64,000 bases of DNA, taken from positions 3,410,001 through 3,474,000 of the forward strand of contig JAUFSD010000001.1 of NCBI GenBank assembly GCA_033030425.1, given 5' to 3'. Below, piece after piece: positions 33,132-44,220 of the stretch. A program made the position numbers and the translations under genes. The stretch's first letter is position 1. The number at the start of each line of letters is the position of its first letter. The notes under the pieces were generated by a model, which made no database searches, was not told where the DNA came from, and worked only from the letters and a program-made list of their open reading frames with translations. The DNA comes from Verpa conica (Eukaryota; Ascomycota; Pezizomycetes; Pezizales; Morchellaceae).

Positions 33132-35144
33132 ACTAGTTATTTCGGTATCCGCTTGTGAAATAACTATGTGGATCACTTGGTATTAGGATACAACTAATTT
33201 TCTATCAATATCTCCTTTCAATATGAGTACGCGTATCTATTAAGGGTTGATTAATAACATCATAGCATGAATTACTGATTACTACTTCTCTCTCTCTAGC
33301 AGTAGGTATGTTGTTACTGATTTCATATAAACTCCAGAGAATTTTCGATATTTTCTGAGGAGTAGTTTTATATTTAAGGAATTTAGTAAAGTTTTCCTTA
33401 TTTTCGATGCGCGCGCTAGAAAAATGTCACCAGAAGAATCAACCCAAAGCACTCCTCAGACTCTTTATCGATATGGGGAAGTATATTTATGACTAGTCAT
33501 GTACACCCAGAAGACATCTAAGAATCACCCTACAACATAGCCAAGATCGAGATTGTTGTAAAAGAGGAGGACATTGAGCACTATCCCATCACACGTAGCG
33601 GAATTTAGACCATAGCAACGGATATATTTTAATTTCCTAAACAACCAGAACACTTCAATAAACATTAAAAAATGGATACATAAAACTTGAGTCCCATAAG
33701 AAACATCTATTCACTTGGGGATGTTTTTATTACATCAGTGGAGTATTAATCTAGGCCCTAACTGAAAACATGTCATAATTCTTCTACTGTTCAGTAATTG
33801 ATAAAACTCCTTCTAGGAATCTCTCAATGTATCTGGGATTAATATGGTTTAGCAACAGGATTTTTCTTTAACTATTTGGGGTAAAAATAGAGGTGGGGTG
33901 GTGGGTGAAGTGAGTGTAATGGGTGGTAAAGCTGGTTGCTAAGGAATCAGAGGGCTTTGAAGCCCTCTAAAAGCCGTCGCTACGTGCCATGAGATAGCCG
34001 TGCCTAATAAGTTCTTGGCCTCTCAACGTAATTACGTAATACAACATGCAACTTGAAACTCAATAATAGAGTAGTAGATTGTTACGAAGGTATAAGTGGG
34101 GGTATGTGAATTTTAAAATATATGTATGTAAGGCTAGCTACACGATTTTAGTTATTCTAGTATTGTAGTATATATATGTAGTCGGTTCTTGTGAGGGCTT
34201 TAGGAACTTATTGGACATGACTATACATCTAGCTAGGGGATCGAACGTTAATGAGAAACAAAGAGCGAAGCGCCTCGTTAGACAAGGCAGGTGCAAGAAC
34301 AGGATTATATTCGAGCTTAATAATTGCTCTAATGGAACTTAGGCGCTACTTTCGTAAATCCGTCCATCACCTCGCAACTACTAAGCCGGTTTGGGTCTTT
34401 GATTATGTGATTCCATACTCTATTGAGTGCCTTTGCCAAAAGACATCCATAACAACATCCTAACCGTAGTTGAGAGGCTAAAGAATTTTCCTTCTGAAAC
34501 TAGGCCTTTGGACCGGACCTACGACATATCTAAATATAAAAGCCACTCACAGGCAACTAAATAGCTGTTCGGGGTGGGGTTGAGGACTCTTACATTGCCT
34601 GTTAAAGCTCGACGGACACTGACAATTAAAGAGCTTCAAATCGCCGTTTCTATAGAGTCTCATGCCTCCTCACTATACGTACAGTTCAGGATTATGTTCT
34701 TGTAAGTCCGTTATTTCTGGGAGTACGGGTCTCGGGGTCACTATCGCTTGCGCACATTACATTTCGCTAGACGTATTTTTCTCGTGGGGATCTCTGTATA
34801 CACTACATGTAGTAGGTCCTTTGCAGCTACTCTATTTAAACCCTCTCTTGGATTATGCAACAATAGTTTACTATTTTGAAGATTGCAATCACTTGGGGAA
34901 GTTATTGATGGATGTGGTTTTTTATGTTTATGCCTCAGGCCGATACCATCCCCAAATTATTCCAAATGTAGTACCCGTCAGCTTTACATATGGCACCTAC
35001 CCCGGGGTGCTACGCTGTACTATAGCTACTTGTCGAAAAGAGACATGGCGTCAACTCGGCTTGGGAAAGTCTTCATCTTAAGACTAAAAAAAAACCCCTG
35101 CACGTGGTAGTACTGAATGGATACGCAGGATTACCCGGTTTTTA
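33132..35144. other. Gene-poor region after KRE6
   Basis: AT-rich with scattered short frames and no supported gene. It holds a 20-bp palindrome (AGAGGGCTT-TG-AAGCCCTCT, 33949-33968) and TA-rich runs near 34100. The frame 34662-35081 has no recognisable domain and may be upstream debris of the ankyrin gene. Confidence 0.5.
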
Positions 35145-35830
35145 CTCGAGGCGGGTTCTAATATCAATTTATTCATAAACGAAGAGGCCAAGGAAGATTC
35201 TCTACACCTAGCGGCTTGTGGTGGTCGGGAAGCAGCCAAGCTATTTCTTGCGAAAGGTGTTAATGTCGACTCGATCCGGGGTAAATTTAGCTATATATAA
35301 AGGAACTACGTTATACCTAGTAGCGCCTAGCTAGAGGATGTAGAGAAATGACTCGGATTTTACTCAACACAGGCGCTGATATCAACGCGGTTCGGCTCAG
35401 GCCCATCAATAAAGGATTAGCCAACAATTTTTTATGAAAGGGAAAAACAACGCCAAGATCCAGGTGTTACTCAAAGAGAGCAGCAAAGTCAATATTATAG
35501 GAAATTCTCAAGAAACACCTTTACACCAGCATTTTCCCAAGAGGACAAGGCGACGGCTTGACTACTTCTTGATGATGTTACATCTCTCAACGCGATAAGA
35601 GTAAGCGGGGTTAAGACGCGCAGGGATACAAATCTGAATATGAGAGTGTTCAGAGGAGATTTAGAACTAATTCAACTTGTACTTGAGGTTAGTGCTGATC
35701 TCTTGGTTGTAGATTGACCGAGAAGTCTATTATTAAGAAGCAGCAGATTGCAGATACGAATTAGTATTTCAACTACTCCTAAAAGGTGCCAGTACCTCAA
35801 ATCCTACTCAAGTTTGGCCGGACTACTCCT
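35145..35830 (+). pseudogene. Ankyrin-repeat gene remnant
   Basis: Fragments in changing frames on the plus strand retain ankyrin features: LEAGSNINLFINEEAKEDSL, HLAACGGREAAKLFLAKG, NVDSIRG, LLNTGADINAV, VLLKESSKVNIIG, ETPLH and LIQLVLEVSADLLV. Several stops and frame changes separate them. No N-terminal effector domain could be found upstream. Base composition is AT-shifted, consistent with long decay or C-to-T mutation of repeats. Confidence 0.7.
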
Positions 35831-36422
35831 CAGACCGTAAATACATTTGTTATGACTCCTCCGTCATTAGTAGAGCCTTCGTAGTTGATAGAGGAAGATC
35901 ACACTAATCTACCATTGAACAAGGACCGGCGGGTAGTCTAGTACATGGTTAAAGTCAGTACTACTTTAAAAGGCGAAGAGCTCAAGCGAGCAAACCCATA
36001 AAATAACAGGTAACTGGCCGAGACTTTCTAGACTTAAATATTGGGAATTTAGGGAAAGCGGGGCTGGGTAGATTATGCTGGTGAGGACAAGAGTCTAGGG
36101 GGTATGGAAATGGTTTTATATCAATTAAAGGGGCCTGGTGGACCAGTTATAAGATTACAAGATCTACAGAAGTATTTCAAAATATAAGCCTAGGAGTAAA
36201 TGGTATAGGTCGGATTAAGTACGGGGATACAAGTCCTCATCTCCTATGCTTTTCTTAATGGATGCTCCTGCTTAGATAATTCTTCCCTTTTCTTCTGCAT
36301 TTAGATGGTGAATCACTTGGGTTCGGGATTTTTATGACAGAATTTCAACATGTAAGGGATATGACTAAGGATTTAGATGTTTCACAGGGTAGACTAGACT
36401 CTTATTTGTTTAGAATTGGATA

Positions 36423-36750
36423 TTGTAGAGGGACAAAAATAACCGACACCTATTACCCATGGGTACAAAAAACCATAAGTGCAACCATTTTAGGTACATA
36501 CAATCAATATTTAATATAACTCAATCACAGCACAGACTCCATGATTGTGTAAAGATAAAATTCCCCCCTGCTGGAATGGAGTAAGGTGCTTGCTAAGAAT
36601 TGGTTTATGACTATTGGGCATTTTGCGTTTTCTTTGGAAGCTTGGTTGTGACTTTTACATTACTATGGAGGTAATTTGTGTTGAGGTATTGCGTTGCAAT
36701 GACGCTGTACATATGGTTTAGAGGTGTCGGTTATTTTTGTCCCCTCACAA
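36423..36750. mobile_element. MITE with TA target duplication, copy 2
   Basis: 328-bp element with nearly identical inverted ends of about 30 bp (left TTGTAGAGGGACAAAAATAA, right read backwards TTGTGAGGGGACAAAAATAA, both continuing CCGACACC). It is flanked by TA at 36421-36422 and 36751-36752. Same terminal pattern as the MITE at 4187-4375 but with a different, longer interior. Confidence 0.85.
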
Positions 36751-36752
36751 TA

Positions 36753-37452
36753 CCACAATGCGTCTCGTGATTCCTTTTATTTCTTTACGTTTTTACTCTT
36801 TGGTTGGTTTTATATTCTGTACCCAAGAATTTACCCATGCAATACCGCATTAATTGGAGAGAACGAAAATTGCACTTAGTGGTTGAAATAAGAAGTAGCG
36901 AAACAAGCCCAAACATTCACTCATACAAGGCAGCCACTACCCCCAATATAGCAAAGAAAACCAAGTAAAATTTATCAAGTGGTAAAAACTGCAGATACTA
37001 AGCTACTCCTAGTAAGATCTTCCAGCCACTTTCTTTAGACCTTCAAGTATGTACAACTTTCGTTCTCCCCAGCTAATACGGTAGCTCACCCACCTCTATA
37101 CACTACCACCAAAAGGGTTTTCCTAGCCACTAGATAAAAGCTAGAAGGGCTCTGAATATAAAAGTAAGAGAATCTCCCAGGAAAGAGTATTCCTACAATA
37201 AAAGACTGTTAAAATTAGTTAAATCAAGATATGACGTCAGCTTGGCTAATGCGGCTCTTCCTTAGTAAGTCAACAGCCCCACCAAACCCCGCCATCCACC
37301 AAAAAACTTTCGAGTTTTGTGTTATTCTTTTCTACTGACTCAAATTCCTCACTGAATCAAACTCCCTACTGACTCAACTTCGCAAAAAGTACAAAACAGC
37401 TCCTATCTTCACCTTACGCCAGAGCCACTCCTTGCAATAATCAACCACAAAG
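36753..37452. other. Spacer and promoter region of ZPR1
   Basis: AT-rich at the left. The last 200 bp carries CACC/CAACCCC-rich stretches upstream of the ZPR1 start. No other feature was identified. Confidence 0.5.
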
Positions 37453-39068
37453 ATGGCTCCTGCCGCTGAGTCAAAACAAGAAGACATGTTCCAGTCCATT
37501 GGCGACCGCGTCAACGCCGTCGCCAGTAGTGGCACAGATACTGCCAAGGGAGAGGAGAAATTCACCGTTGATGAACCCCAGATTGTGGATAATATTGGTA
37601 TGTTTGCTGTTAATTTAGGTTGAGTTGAGTTGAGTATAGAGCTCTCTACTAACTGCCGATCATTTAGACTCACTATGCATGAACTGCCACGAACAGGGCG
37701 TCACCCGTCTACTCCTCACTCGTATTCCATTCTTCCGCGAGGTCGTTGTCATGTCATTCGAGTGCTCCCACTGCCACTTCCGTAACAACGAGATCACCTC
37801 CGCGGGTATCATCCAGGAGCGTGGGTGCTCGTATTCCTTCAATGTTGAGAATAAGGAGGACCTGAATAGGCAAATCGTTAAATCCGAAACATGCTCCTCA
37901 CATTTTCCCGAGCTCGATCTTGAGATCCCGGCTCAACGTGGACAGCTTACTAATGTTGAAGGTCTTTTATCCCTCGTCCTTGAGGACCTAGAGCAGGACC
38001 AGCTAAAGCGTAAAGAGAGTGACCCCGAGTCCTATGAGAAGATTGTAGAGTTTGTTAGTAAAGGAAAGGATATGGTTGAAGGACGGACATTCCCGTTCAC
38101 GGTGAAGGTTAATGATCCGGCAGGTAACTCATGGATTGAGCCGAAGCCAGATGATGCGAAGGGGAAGTGGATGAGGCATGATTATATAAGAACACCGGAA
38201 ATGAATACGGCGCTTGGGTTGACGGATACGAGTGCAGAGGACGCCGAGAAGTTTGATGAGGATGATGAGATTAGGCCGGATGAGGTGCATACGTTCCCTG
38301 CGAGCTGCCCAAGTTGTGTTAGGCCGTGTAGTACGCATATGAAGCTTGTGGATATCCCGCATTTTAAGGAGGTAGTAATTATGAGCACTGTTTGTGATGC
38401 TTGTGGATGTGGGGTTTTCTTTCCTGGCGTTAAGATATAGTTAAATACGTGGGACTGACTTGCTTGCAGATAAGAGTAATGAGGTCAAGACTGGAGGAGC
38501 TGTTCCTTCGAAGGGTCGTATCATTACCCTCAAGGTTGAAGACGAGGAAGACTTGGCCCGTGATATCCTCAAGGTTTGCTTCATCTACTACTATAAGTCG
38601 TTTCAACTCTAACCCCCTCTATAGTCCGAGACATGTGCCCTCACCTGCCCCGAACTCAACCTCGATCTCACCCCCGGTACTCTCGGGGGACGCTTCACAA
38701 CCCTCGAAGGCCTCCTTCAACAAGTCCATGACGATCTACACCAGCGCATATGGGGTGACATGGCCGAGGAGACTTCTGATTCTGTTGAAAAAGAAACCCG
38801 CGATAAATGGGAGGCGTTCTTCCTAGGGCTCCGTGAAGCCAAGAGTGGGAAGAGAAAGTTCACCTGTATCCTCGACGATCCACTAGCCGCCAGTTACGTT
38901 CAGAACCTTTATGCGCCTGACCCTGACCCACAATTAACGATTGTTGATGTGGAGAGGACTAAGGAACAGGAAGATGATCTAGGTATCTCAGATATGAGGA
39001 CTGAGAATTATAATGAGGATGGATCTGAGAAGGTCCCCGTTGAGGAGAAGAATGTCGAGAAGGCATAG
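37453..39068 (+). CDS. ZPR1: Zinc finger protein ZPR1
   Basis: Essential eukaryotic chaperone-like protein that binds eEF1A and helps its folding; shuttles between cytoplasm and nucleus. Four exons, phase-checked: 37453-37597, 37668-38408, 38470-38573 and 38625-39068 (477 residues). Two ZPR1 modules: the first zinc finger is CMNCHEQG...CSHCHFRNNE, the second CPSCVRP...CDACGYKSNEVKTGG, the latter completed only by splicing across 38409-38469. Each is followed by its jelly-roll-like domain (GRIITLKVEDEEDLARDIL). The C-terminal tail is acidic. 435 bp separate it from GPI8, co-oriented. Confidence 0.97.
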
Positions 39069-39381
39069 AATCTTTTTTTCAAGAGTTGATACCTTGCTTG
39101 AATATGTACTAAATGCTCCCTTTTTCTGTCTTTTTTTGTTGTTGGGGGTGAGTATTATAGGAAGGGAGATAGGCGTCTAAAACGGACCAAAAAGCTGCTG
39201 TGTTTGATTTGGAGGGTTTTTTTCTAAGGATACTTCAGGTCTTGAATATATCTCTTTGCTTGTATTTTTAACAAGGAGGGCATGAATCCAATAGAAGATC
39301 AGAATTGCTATACAGTATACATGTATGCACAGTACAATGTGAGGGTATTAATTATCAATGATCGAATTGTTGGTTATAACA

Positions 39382-39393
39382 GGGGTTAGGGTT
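39382..39393. promoter_or_regulatory. Telobox-like motif upstream of GPI8
   Basis: GGGGTTAGGGTT about 111-122 bp before the GPI8 start codon, comparable to boxes at MTC6 and FAP7. Confidence 0.4.
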
Positions 39394-39503
39394 GACTGTT
39401 GATTGATCATCACGGGATTCACCGAGCTGCACTCGACAGAGCCCCTAAAGACACCTGGGAGTCAACCAGCATCAGAATATCCACAACCTCACAACTCCAC
39501 GCA

Positions 39504-40622
39504 ATGAAGCCTCAACGTCTACTCCTCCCCCTCACACTGCTATCATGCGCCCTTGCCCAACATACCTCCAACTGGGCTGTCCTAGTCTCCACCTCCCGCT
39601 TCTGGTTCAACTACCGCCACCTAGCTAATGTCCTCTCCATGTACCGCACTGTCAAACGTCTCGGAATCCCCGACTCGCAGATTATCCTCATGCTCTCCGA
39701 TGACATTGCCTGCAACCCGCGTAATGCCTTCCCCGGTACTGTCTATAACAACGCTGACCGCGCACTCGACCTCTACGGCGACAACATCGAAGTCGATTAC
39801 CGTGGCTACGAAGTCACCGTCGAGAACTTCATCCGGCTCCTCACGGATCGCGTGGAGCCCGATACTCCCCGTAGTAAGCGGCTCCTTACAGATGACCGGT
39901 CAAACATCTTCATCTACATGACTGGCCATGGCGGCAACGAATTCTTAAAATTCCAGGACGCGGAAGAGATCAGTGCATTTGATATCGCAGACGCGTTTGA
40001 GCAGATGTGGGAGAAGAAGAGGTATCACGAGATGCTATTTATGATTGATACGTGCCAGGCAAACACAATGTACAGCAAGTTCTATTCACCAAATATTTTG
40101 GCCACGGGAAGTAGTAAGCTTGATGAGAGTAGTTACTCGCATCATGCGGATAATGATGTTGGAGTGGCGGTTATCGACCGCTATACATACTATAATCTCG
40201 AGTTTCTGGAGAATAATGTGCAGACTGCGAGCTCGAAACATACCATGAAGGATTTATTTGATTCATATGATACGGAGAAGATACACTCGACTCCTGGAGT
40301 TAGGACGGACCTATTTAGAAGGGATCTAAAGGATGTGTTGATTACGGATTTCTTTGGGAATGTGCAGAATGTTGAGATTGACGGCGAGGACGGAAGCTGG
40401 ACAGAGGACCTGCTGGAGTTGTCGAGATTAGCGGTGAACTTTACAATGCCGAGGCGAAATTCGAGCTGTAAGAGTGCGGCAGACGAAAAGGTGGAGCCTG
40501 TGGTGAGAAGAGTGGGTGCAGTGAGAGTGGAGGAGAAGGAGGGATGGAATAAGAATGCAGTGGGAGTGGGCGCACTGTTGGCTTGTGCGGTTGCATGGGT
40601 TGCTGGCTCAACCCTATCTTAA
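39504..40622 (+). CDS. GPI8: GPI-anchor transamidase catalytic subunit
   Basis: Caspase-like (C13) cysteine protease of the ER GPI transamidase, which cuts the C-terminal signal and transfers the protein to GPI. Intronless, 372 residues from ATG 39504, chosen because a clean signal peptide follows (LLLPLTLLSCALAQ). Catalytic His in YMTGHGGNEFLKF and Cys in MLFMIDTCQANTMY; SSKLDESSYSHHAD and GVAVIDRYTYYNLEF are also conserved. A C-terminal hydrophobic segment (VGVGALLACAVAWVAG) would anchor it, as in the yeast protein. The frame is open upstream to an ATG at 39399, which would bury the signal peptide and is less likely. Works in the same pathway as BST1 at the window start. Confidence 0.97.
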   Translation: MKPQRLLLPLTLLSCALAQHTSNWAVLVSTSRFWFNYRHLANVLSMYRTVKRLGIPDSQIILMLSDDIACNPRNAFPGTVYNNADRALDLYGDNIEVDYRGYEVTVENFIRLLTDRVEPDTPRSKRLLTDDRSNIFIYMTGHGGNEFLKFQDAEEISAFDIADAFEQMWEKKRYHEMLFMIDTCQANTMYSKFYSPNILATGSSKLDESSYSHHADNDVGVAVIDRYTYYNLEFLENNVQTASSKHTMKDLFDSYDTEKIHSTPGVRTDLFRRDLKDVLITDFFGNVQNVEIDGEDGSWTEDLLELSRLAVNFTMPRRNSSCKSAADEKVEPVVRRVGAVRVEEKEGWNKNAVGVGALLACAVAWVAGSTLS

Positions 40623-41114
40623 TCTCTTTTATAATTATTTGTTTTATTAGTGTGAGAGTGGCTACACAAATGTTTCCCTTTATTGGCTTTTCTTTTCCTG
40701 TCGATACCCATATTCCAGTTCGTTGTCGTTTTATTCATTTGGTATTACCTAGCCATTACCTCAGGAAGACATATGCAAAGTAAGAATTTAGAATACGCAG
40801 ATCATTGGGGTAAGTGAGCCCGGCAATATAGAATATGGAAATGATAGTGCCTCAAGCTCTACAAAGCGATTTTGAAAGATTCGATGCAATTTTCCAGTGC
40901 ACAAAAAGAGAAAAACTAGGATACTATACCTAAAACACATCTATTGTACACACTCCCTCTGCAATGTAAGCATGTCCCACTCCTAGTTCCGTCCCACCCT
41001 TATTTCCAGTTTCCCATTGATCCCTCTCATAAATCTACCCCCAAAGACAATTCAAAAAGGAAAACGCCCGTGCGAAAGCCATTGGTCCCCATATAGCAGT
41101 AGTAAGAGAGTCAC
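40623..41114. other. Convergent spacer between GPI8 and VMA11
   Basis: About 490 bp holding both 3' ends; nothing else seen. Confidence 0.5.
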
Positions 41115-41928
41115 TTAACCGTTCGTCTTTGCGTTCAAGATCAACCTATTCCACATCAACACACATTAGCACTATACCCCCCCCCCATTCCTCCCACTTC
41201 TATAGCACGGAAAACATACGCAACAATCAACCCATAGAGTCCCAAAACCTCCGCAAAAATCAAGATGAGCACCATTCCCACAAAAACTTTACCCTGTTGC
41301 ATGAACGCGCGACTTCCTGCATTACCGACAATACCAATTGCATACCCCGAAGCCAGACCAGCAAGACCGACGGAGAGGCCTGCACCCAAGTGGGCGAAGC
41401 CGGAGAAGAGGGAATAGGAGGCCTTGGGACCGAGGTCACCGGCAATCAGGACAGCGATCACAAGCCCGTATACTGCGATGATACCGGACATAATAACGCC
41501 TATTGTAGATGAGAGGGGTTAGATATATGAGACAACCGGTGAAGGGTAGGGTGGGCCAACTGATGAGGGATTTCATAATTAATTCGGGTTTAAAGGTTCC
41601 TATTCCTGCGATGGCGACACCAGCCTGAACGCGTTAAAGTTAGCATGAAGCCTTGGAGAAGTGAGAACTCATCAGTGAGGGAATTTCCTGGGGTAAATGT
41701 ACCTTTGCAGTACCATAGGCGGCGCCCATGGCGGAGAATATCATGGCGGAAGCACTGTCACCGGTTAGCCAGCCACTTTGTGAGTACCTCGATCAGAGCC
41801 TAATGGCCTCCAACCGCCGCCGTGAACCAGAAAGAGGGTCGTAAGATGACCAGAAAGAAGGAGGAGTATAGCTACATTCCGGCAAACCCAAAGAAGGGCG
41901 CGTATACTGGATTCACATCTGAAGGCAT
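41115..41928 (-). CDS. VMA11: V-type ATPase proteolipid subunit c'
   Basis: Membrane rotor proteolipid of the vacuolar H+-ATPase; the c' isoform is specific to fungi. Five exons, phase-checked: 41928-41876, 41754-41703, 41624-41561, 41499-41220 and 41145-41115, giving 159 residues, the normal size. The protein starts [17 protein letters not shown] and has four membrane helices: [49 protein letters not shown], then [15 protein letters not shown] and [18 protein letters not shown], ending LNAKTNG. The glutamate in [12 protein letters not shown] is the proton carrier. The last exon of 31 bp follows an intron containing a C-tract. Called c' rather than c on the SGYAIGIVG and AVLIAGDL patterns; Vma3 is the alternative. 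Confidence 0.9.
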
Positions 41929-42228
41929 GTTTGGTAGATTTTTTGCAGAATTCGTGACCCGTAAACCAACTGACCTACGTAACAGACAAGTTGTTGTGGA
42001 AAGCTCATCTTCCAGGGGTCGGGTCTTGGCGGGAGGGTAACGTGCTGCAGATTACCCGGGCAAGGGTGGTGCGATACTCCATTTTTATCTAACATCCAGT
42101 CCGAAGAGAGATGATACAAAAACAGTCTAAAGAAAATCCCAATACAGATAGCTTCAAGATTCATGATTGATGTTACTAATAGCTACAACTATACAGAGAT
42201 TTATGTAATCTATTCGGTTGTGTAAGAA

Positions 42229-43243
42229 TCAAGGAGTCGGTCGCAAAACGCCATTGTCATCGTATTTGGCTTCTATTTATATGATTAGCTATATAAGCGG
42301 ATATTCAAGTATGTGCAAGACCGTGACTTACTAAAGAAAGTATATGAAAGAGTAACCGTCTCTATTCCCCTCATTTGAGGATCCTCTAGAAAGTCAGGGT
42401 CAATGAAGAAGAAAACAGGCATATCAACCTCCTCTCCTGCATTCAGTTTTTGTTCTACCAGATCCCAACACCATTATCAGTGTACCATTCATTCAACGGA
42501 AAGATGCGAACCGAAAGCAAAGGACCCACCTTCAAAGCAGAAACATTGAATCTTCGAAAAGTAAGGTGCTACCTGGCCTGGGGTCACACTATACGTAGCA
42601 ACTCCAATTATATCCTCCTTGCTCATGTTTTTTGCTTTATAGAATGCGAGAGCCGTCTCACCGGGCAGCACCCGTACTTCACGTTGCTGAGGGGTGAATT
42701 TCCATTCCAGCACATCAGATACTGAGGCATTGAATGTAATACGGAGACGCTTGGCTTGACGTTGTGGGATGAGTTTTTCGGGTGTGAATCTAGTCTGGTC
42801 CGTTATAGGGGTTCCACCGTAGCCAGTACGCTGGCAAATAGCGCGGTAGAGGGGGACAGAAGCGTAGGCGAGTGTTAGGGTCGCAATTCCGATACTGAAG
42901 GGGAAGTTAATTTTATTTTGGTCTCTAAAAATATTGGTTTTATTTCATTTGGGTATATTATTAAAGAGGTAAAAATTAATAGGTATATAATGTATAAAAA
43001 CTTAAACAAGACCTAATACTCCAAAGACAATGGATTCACATTTAAGATTCTCCAAGGGATCACGAACCTTGCAGTATAATACAGCCCAGTCGAGTTCCTT
43101 GCTTTGTACTGGGCTCTTAAATTCGGTGGCTGCCTTCTTACAGTAGCACCAGCAACATTCTGACCAACAGGCGCCGCCTTGGCTGCTATAGTGGACGAAA
43201 AGAACCGAAGCTTCAATCCCAATATTCTTTTCTCCAGTAACAT
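42229..43243 (-). CDS. COX11: Cytochrome c oxidase copper chaperone
   Basis: Inner-membrane mitochondrial protein that delivers copper to CuB of Cox1. Exons: N-terminal (to about 43068), a second ending ...KIQCFCFE near 42536, a third covering EQKLNAGEEVDMPVFFFIDP, and a last short one ending KYDDNGVLRPTP with stop at 42229-42231. The CFCF motif holds the copper-binding cysteines. One membrane helix (SIGIATLTLAYASVPLYRAI) precedes the CQRTGYGGTP motif. Start is uncertain: ATG 43243 gives a good mitochondrial presequence (MLLEKRILGLKLRFFSST); ATG 43300 is in frame upstream. Transcribed divergently from COX12, another complex IV gene. Confidence 0.93.
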
Positions 43244-43562
43244 GCCTGTACATCTTACGCATGTCCAACTTACAGCCAACCCCCCTTTAATCAGTGACAT
43301 CGTATCCGGGATTCGAGAATTCAGCGTTAGAGATAATTCGACTGCTAGTCCTACCGTCACTCGGTCATCTAATTGTGTTTCCAGACCTGTCCGGGTAACC
43401 CCGCGGCTGTGGGGTCATTGCTGTCTTGGCAGCAAACAACCGGACCTCACCCGATTTTTGATTGCCCACATCGAACCATCGCACATCTCCAATTGTCTCC
43501 TCTGCGCCTACCCGGAAACTACACCTCTCCAATCTCCACTCTTGACTACCGAACCCGCAATT
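43244..43562. promoter_or_regulatory. Shared divergent promoter of COX11 and COX12
   Basis: About 320 bp between two divergent start codons of complex IV genes. The stretch includes a CACGCCC/CGGTAACCCCGCGG-type GC-rich patch (about 43385-43410). No CCAAT motif could be confirmed by eye. Confidence 0.5.
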
Positions 43563-44220
43563 ATGTCCGACGATTCTGATAGAGAAACCAAGCCCTTCAA
43601 GTTCGTCACTGCAGGCATGTGCCGATCGTACAGTTCCCGGCTAGAAGGAAGGACGACAAGCTGACAGTTGTACTGGACAGGTTTTGACGCCCGATTTCCT
43701 CACCAGAACCAGACCAAACATGTATGTTACCCCAAATTCCATGTCTCACCTTCCTAAGTAATTAATGTGAAATTAATACTGGGTAATAACCACTTATTAA
43801 CTTCTGCTCTTGGGTGTCCTAGTGTTGGCAAAACGTTAGTTCGCCAGCATCTCCCCGCAATGCTTTTCGCCTAGCGATTTCCCGTTTATATTATGCTTTC
43901 CCCAACATCAATTCACGCCCGGAACTAATATATGCTCCAGTACGTTGACTACTACAAATGTGTCAATGCTAAGGGTGAAGACTTTGCTCCTTGCAAGCAG
44001 GTACGTTTACCCATTCCTTCGTCCAATATTGATATACTAATACTATATACTATAGTTCTACCTTGCTTATCGATCCCTCTGCCCGAATGGCTGGATTGAG
44101 AGGTGGAATACTCAACGTGGTACGTTAAAGTCTCCTTTCATCAATCCCATTCGATCATCTCAGCTTCTAACCCCGAGAACTACAGAAAATGGAACCTTCC
44201 CCGCCAAGTTGGACTCTTAG
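43563..44220 (+). CDS. COX12: Cytochrome c oxidase subunit 6B (VIb)
   Basis: Small intermembrane-space subunit of complex IV with a twin CX9C/CX10C fold. Six exons, phase-checked: 43563-43614, 43681-43721, 43823-43834, 43941-44000, 44056-44119 and 44186-44220, giving 87 residues, the normal length. Protein: KPFKFVTAGFDARFPHQNQT, then KHCWQNYVDYYKCVNAKGED, FAPCKQFYLAYRSLCPNGWI and ERWNTQRENG. The four cysteines of the disulphide hairpin are present. Exon 3 is only 12 bp (coding CWQN), and intron 1 needs a GC..AG pair (43615-43680), because no GT lies at the required phase. Divergent from COX11. Confidence 0.93.

Noticed and set aside
34662..35081. 139-residue plus-strand frame
   Set aside because: No recognisable family; adjacent to ankyrin debris and in decayed sequence. 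Left as unassigned.
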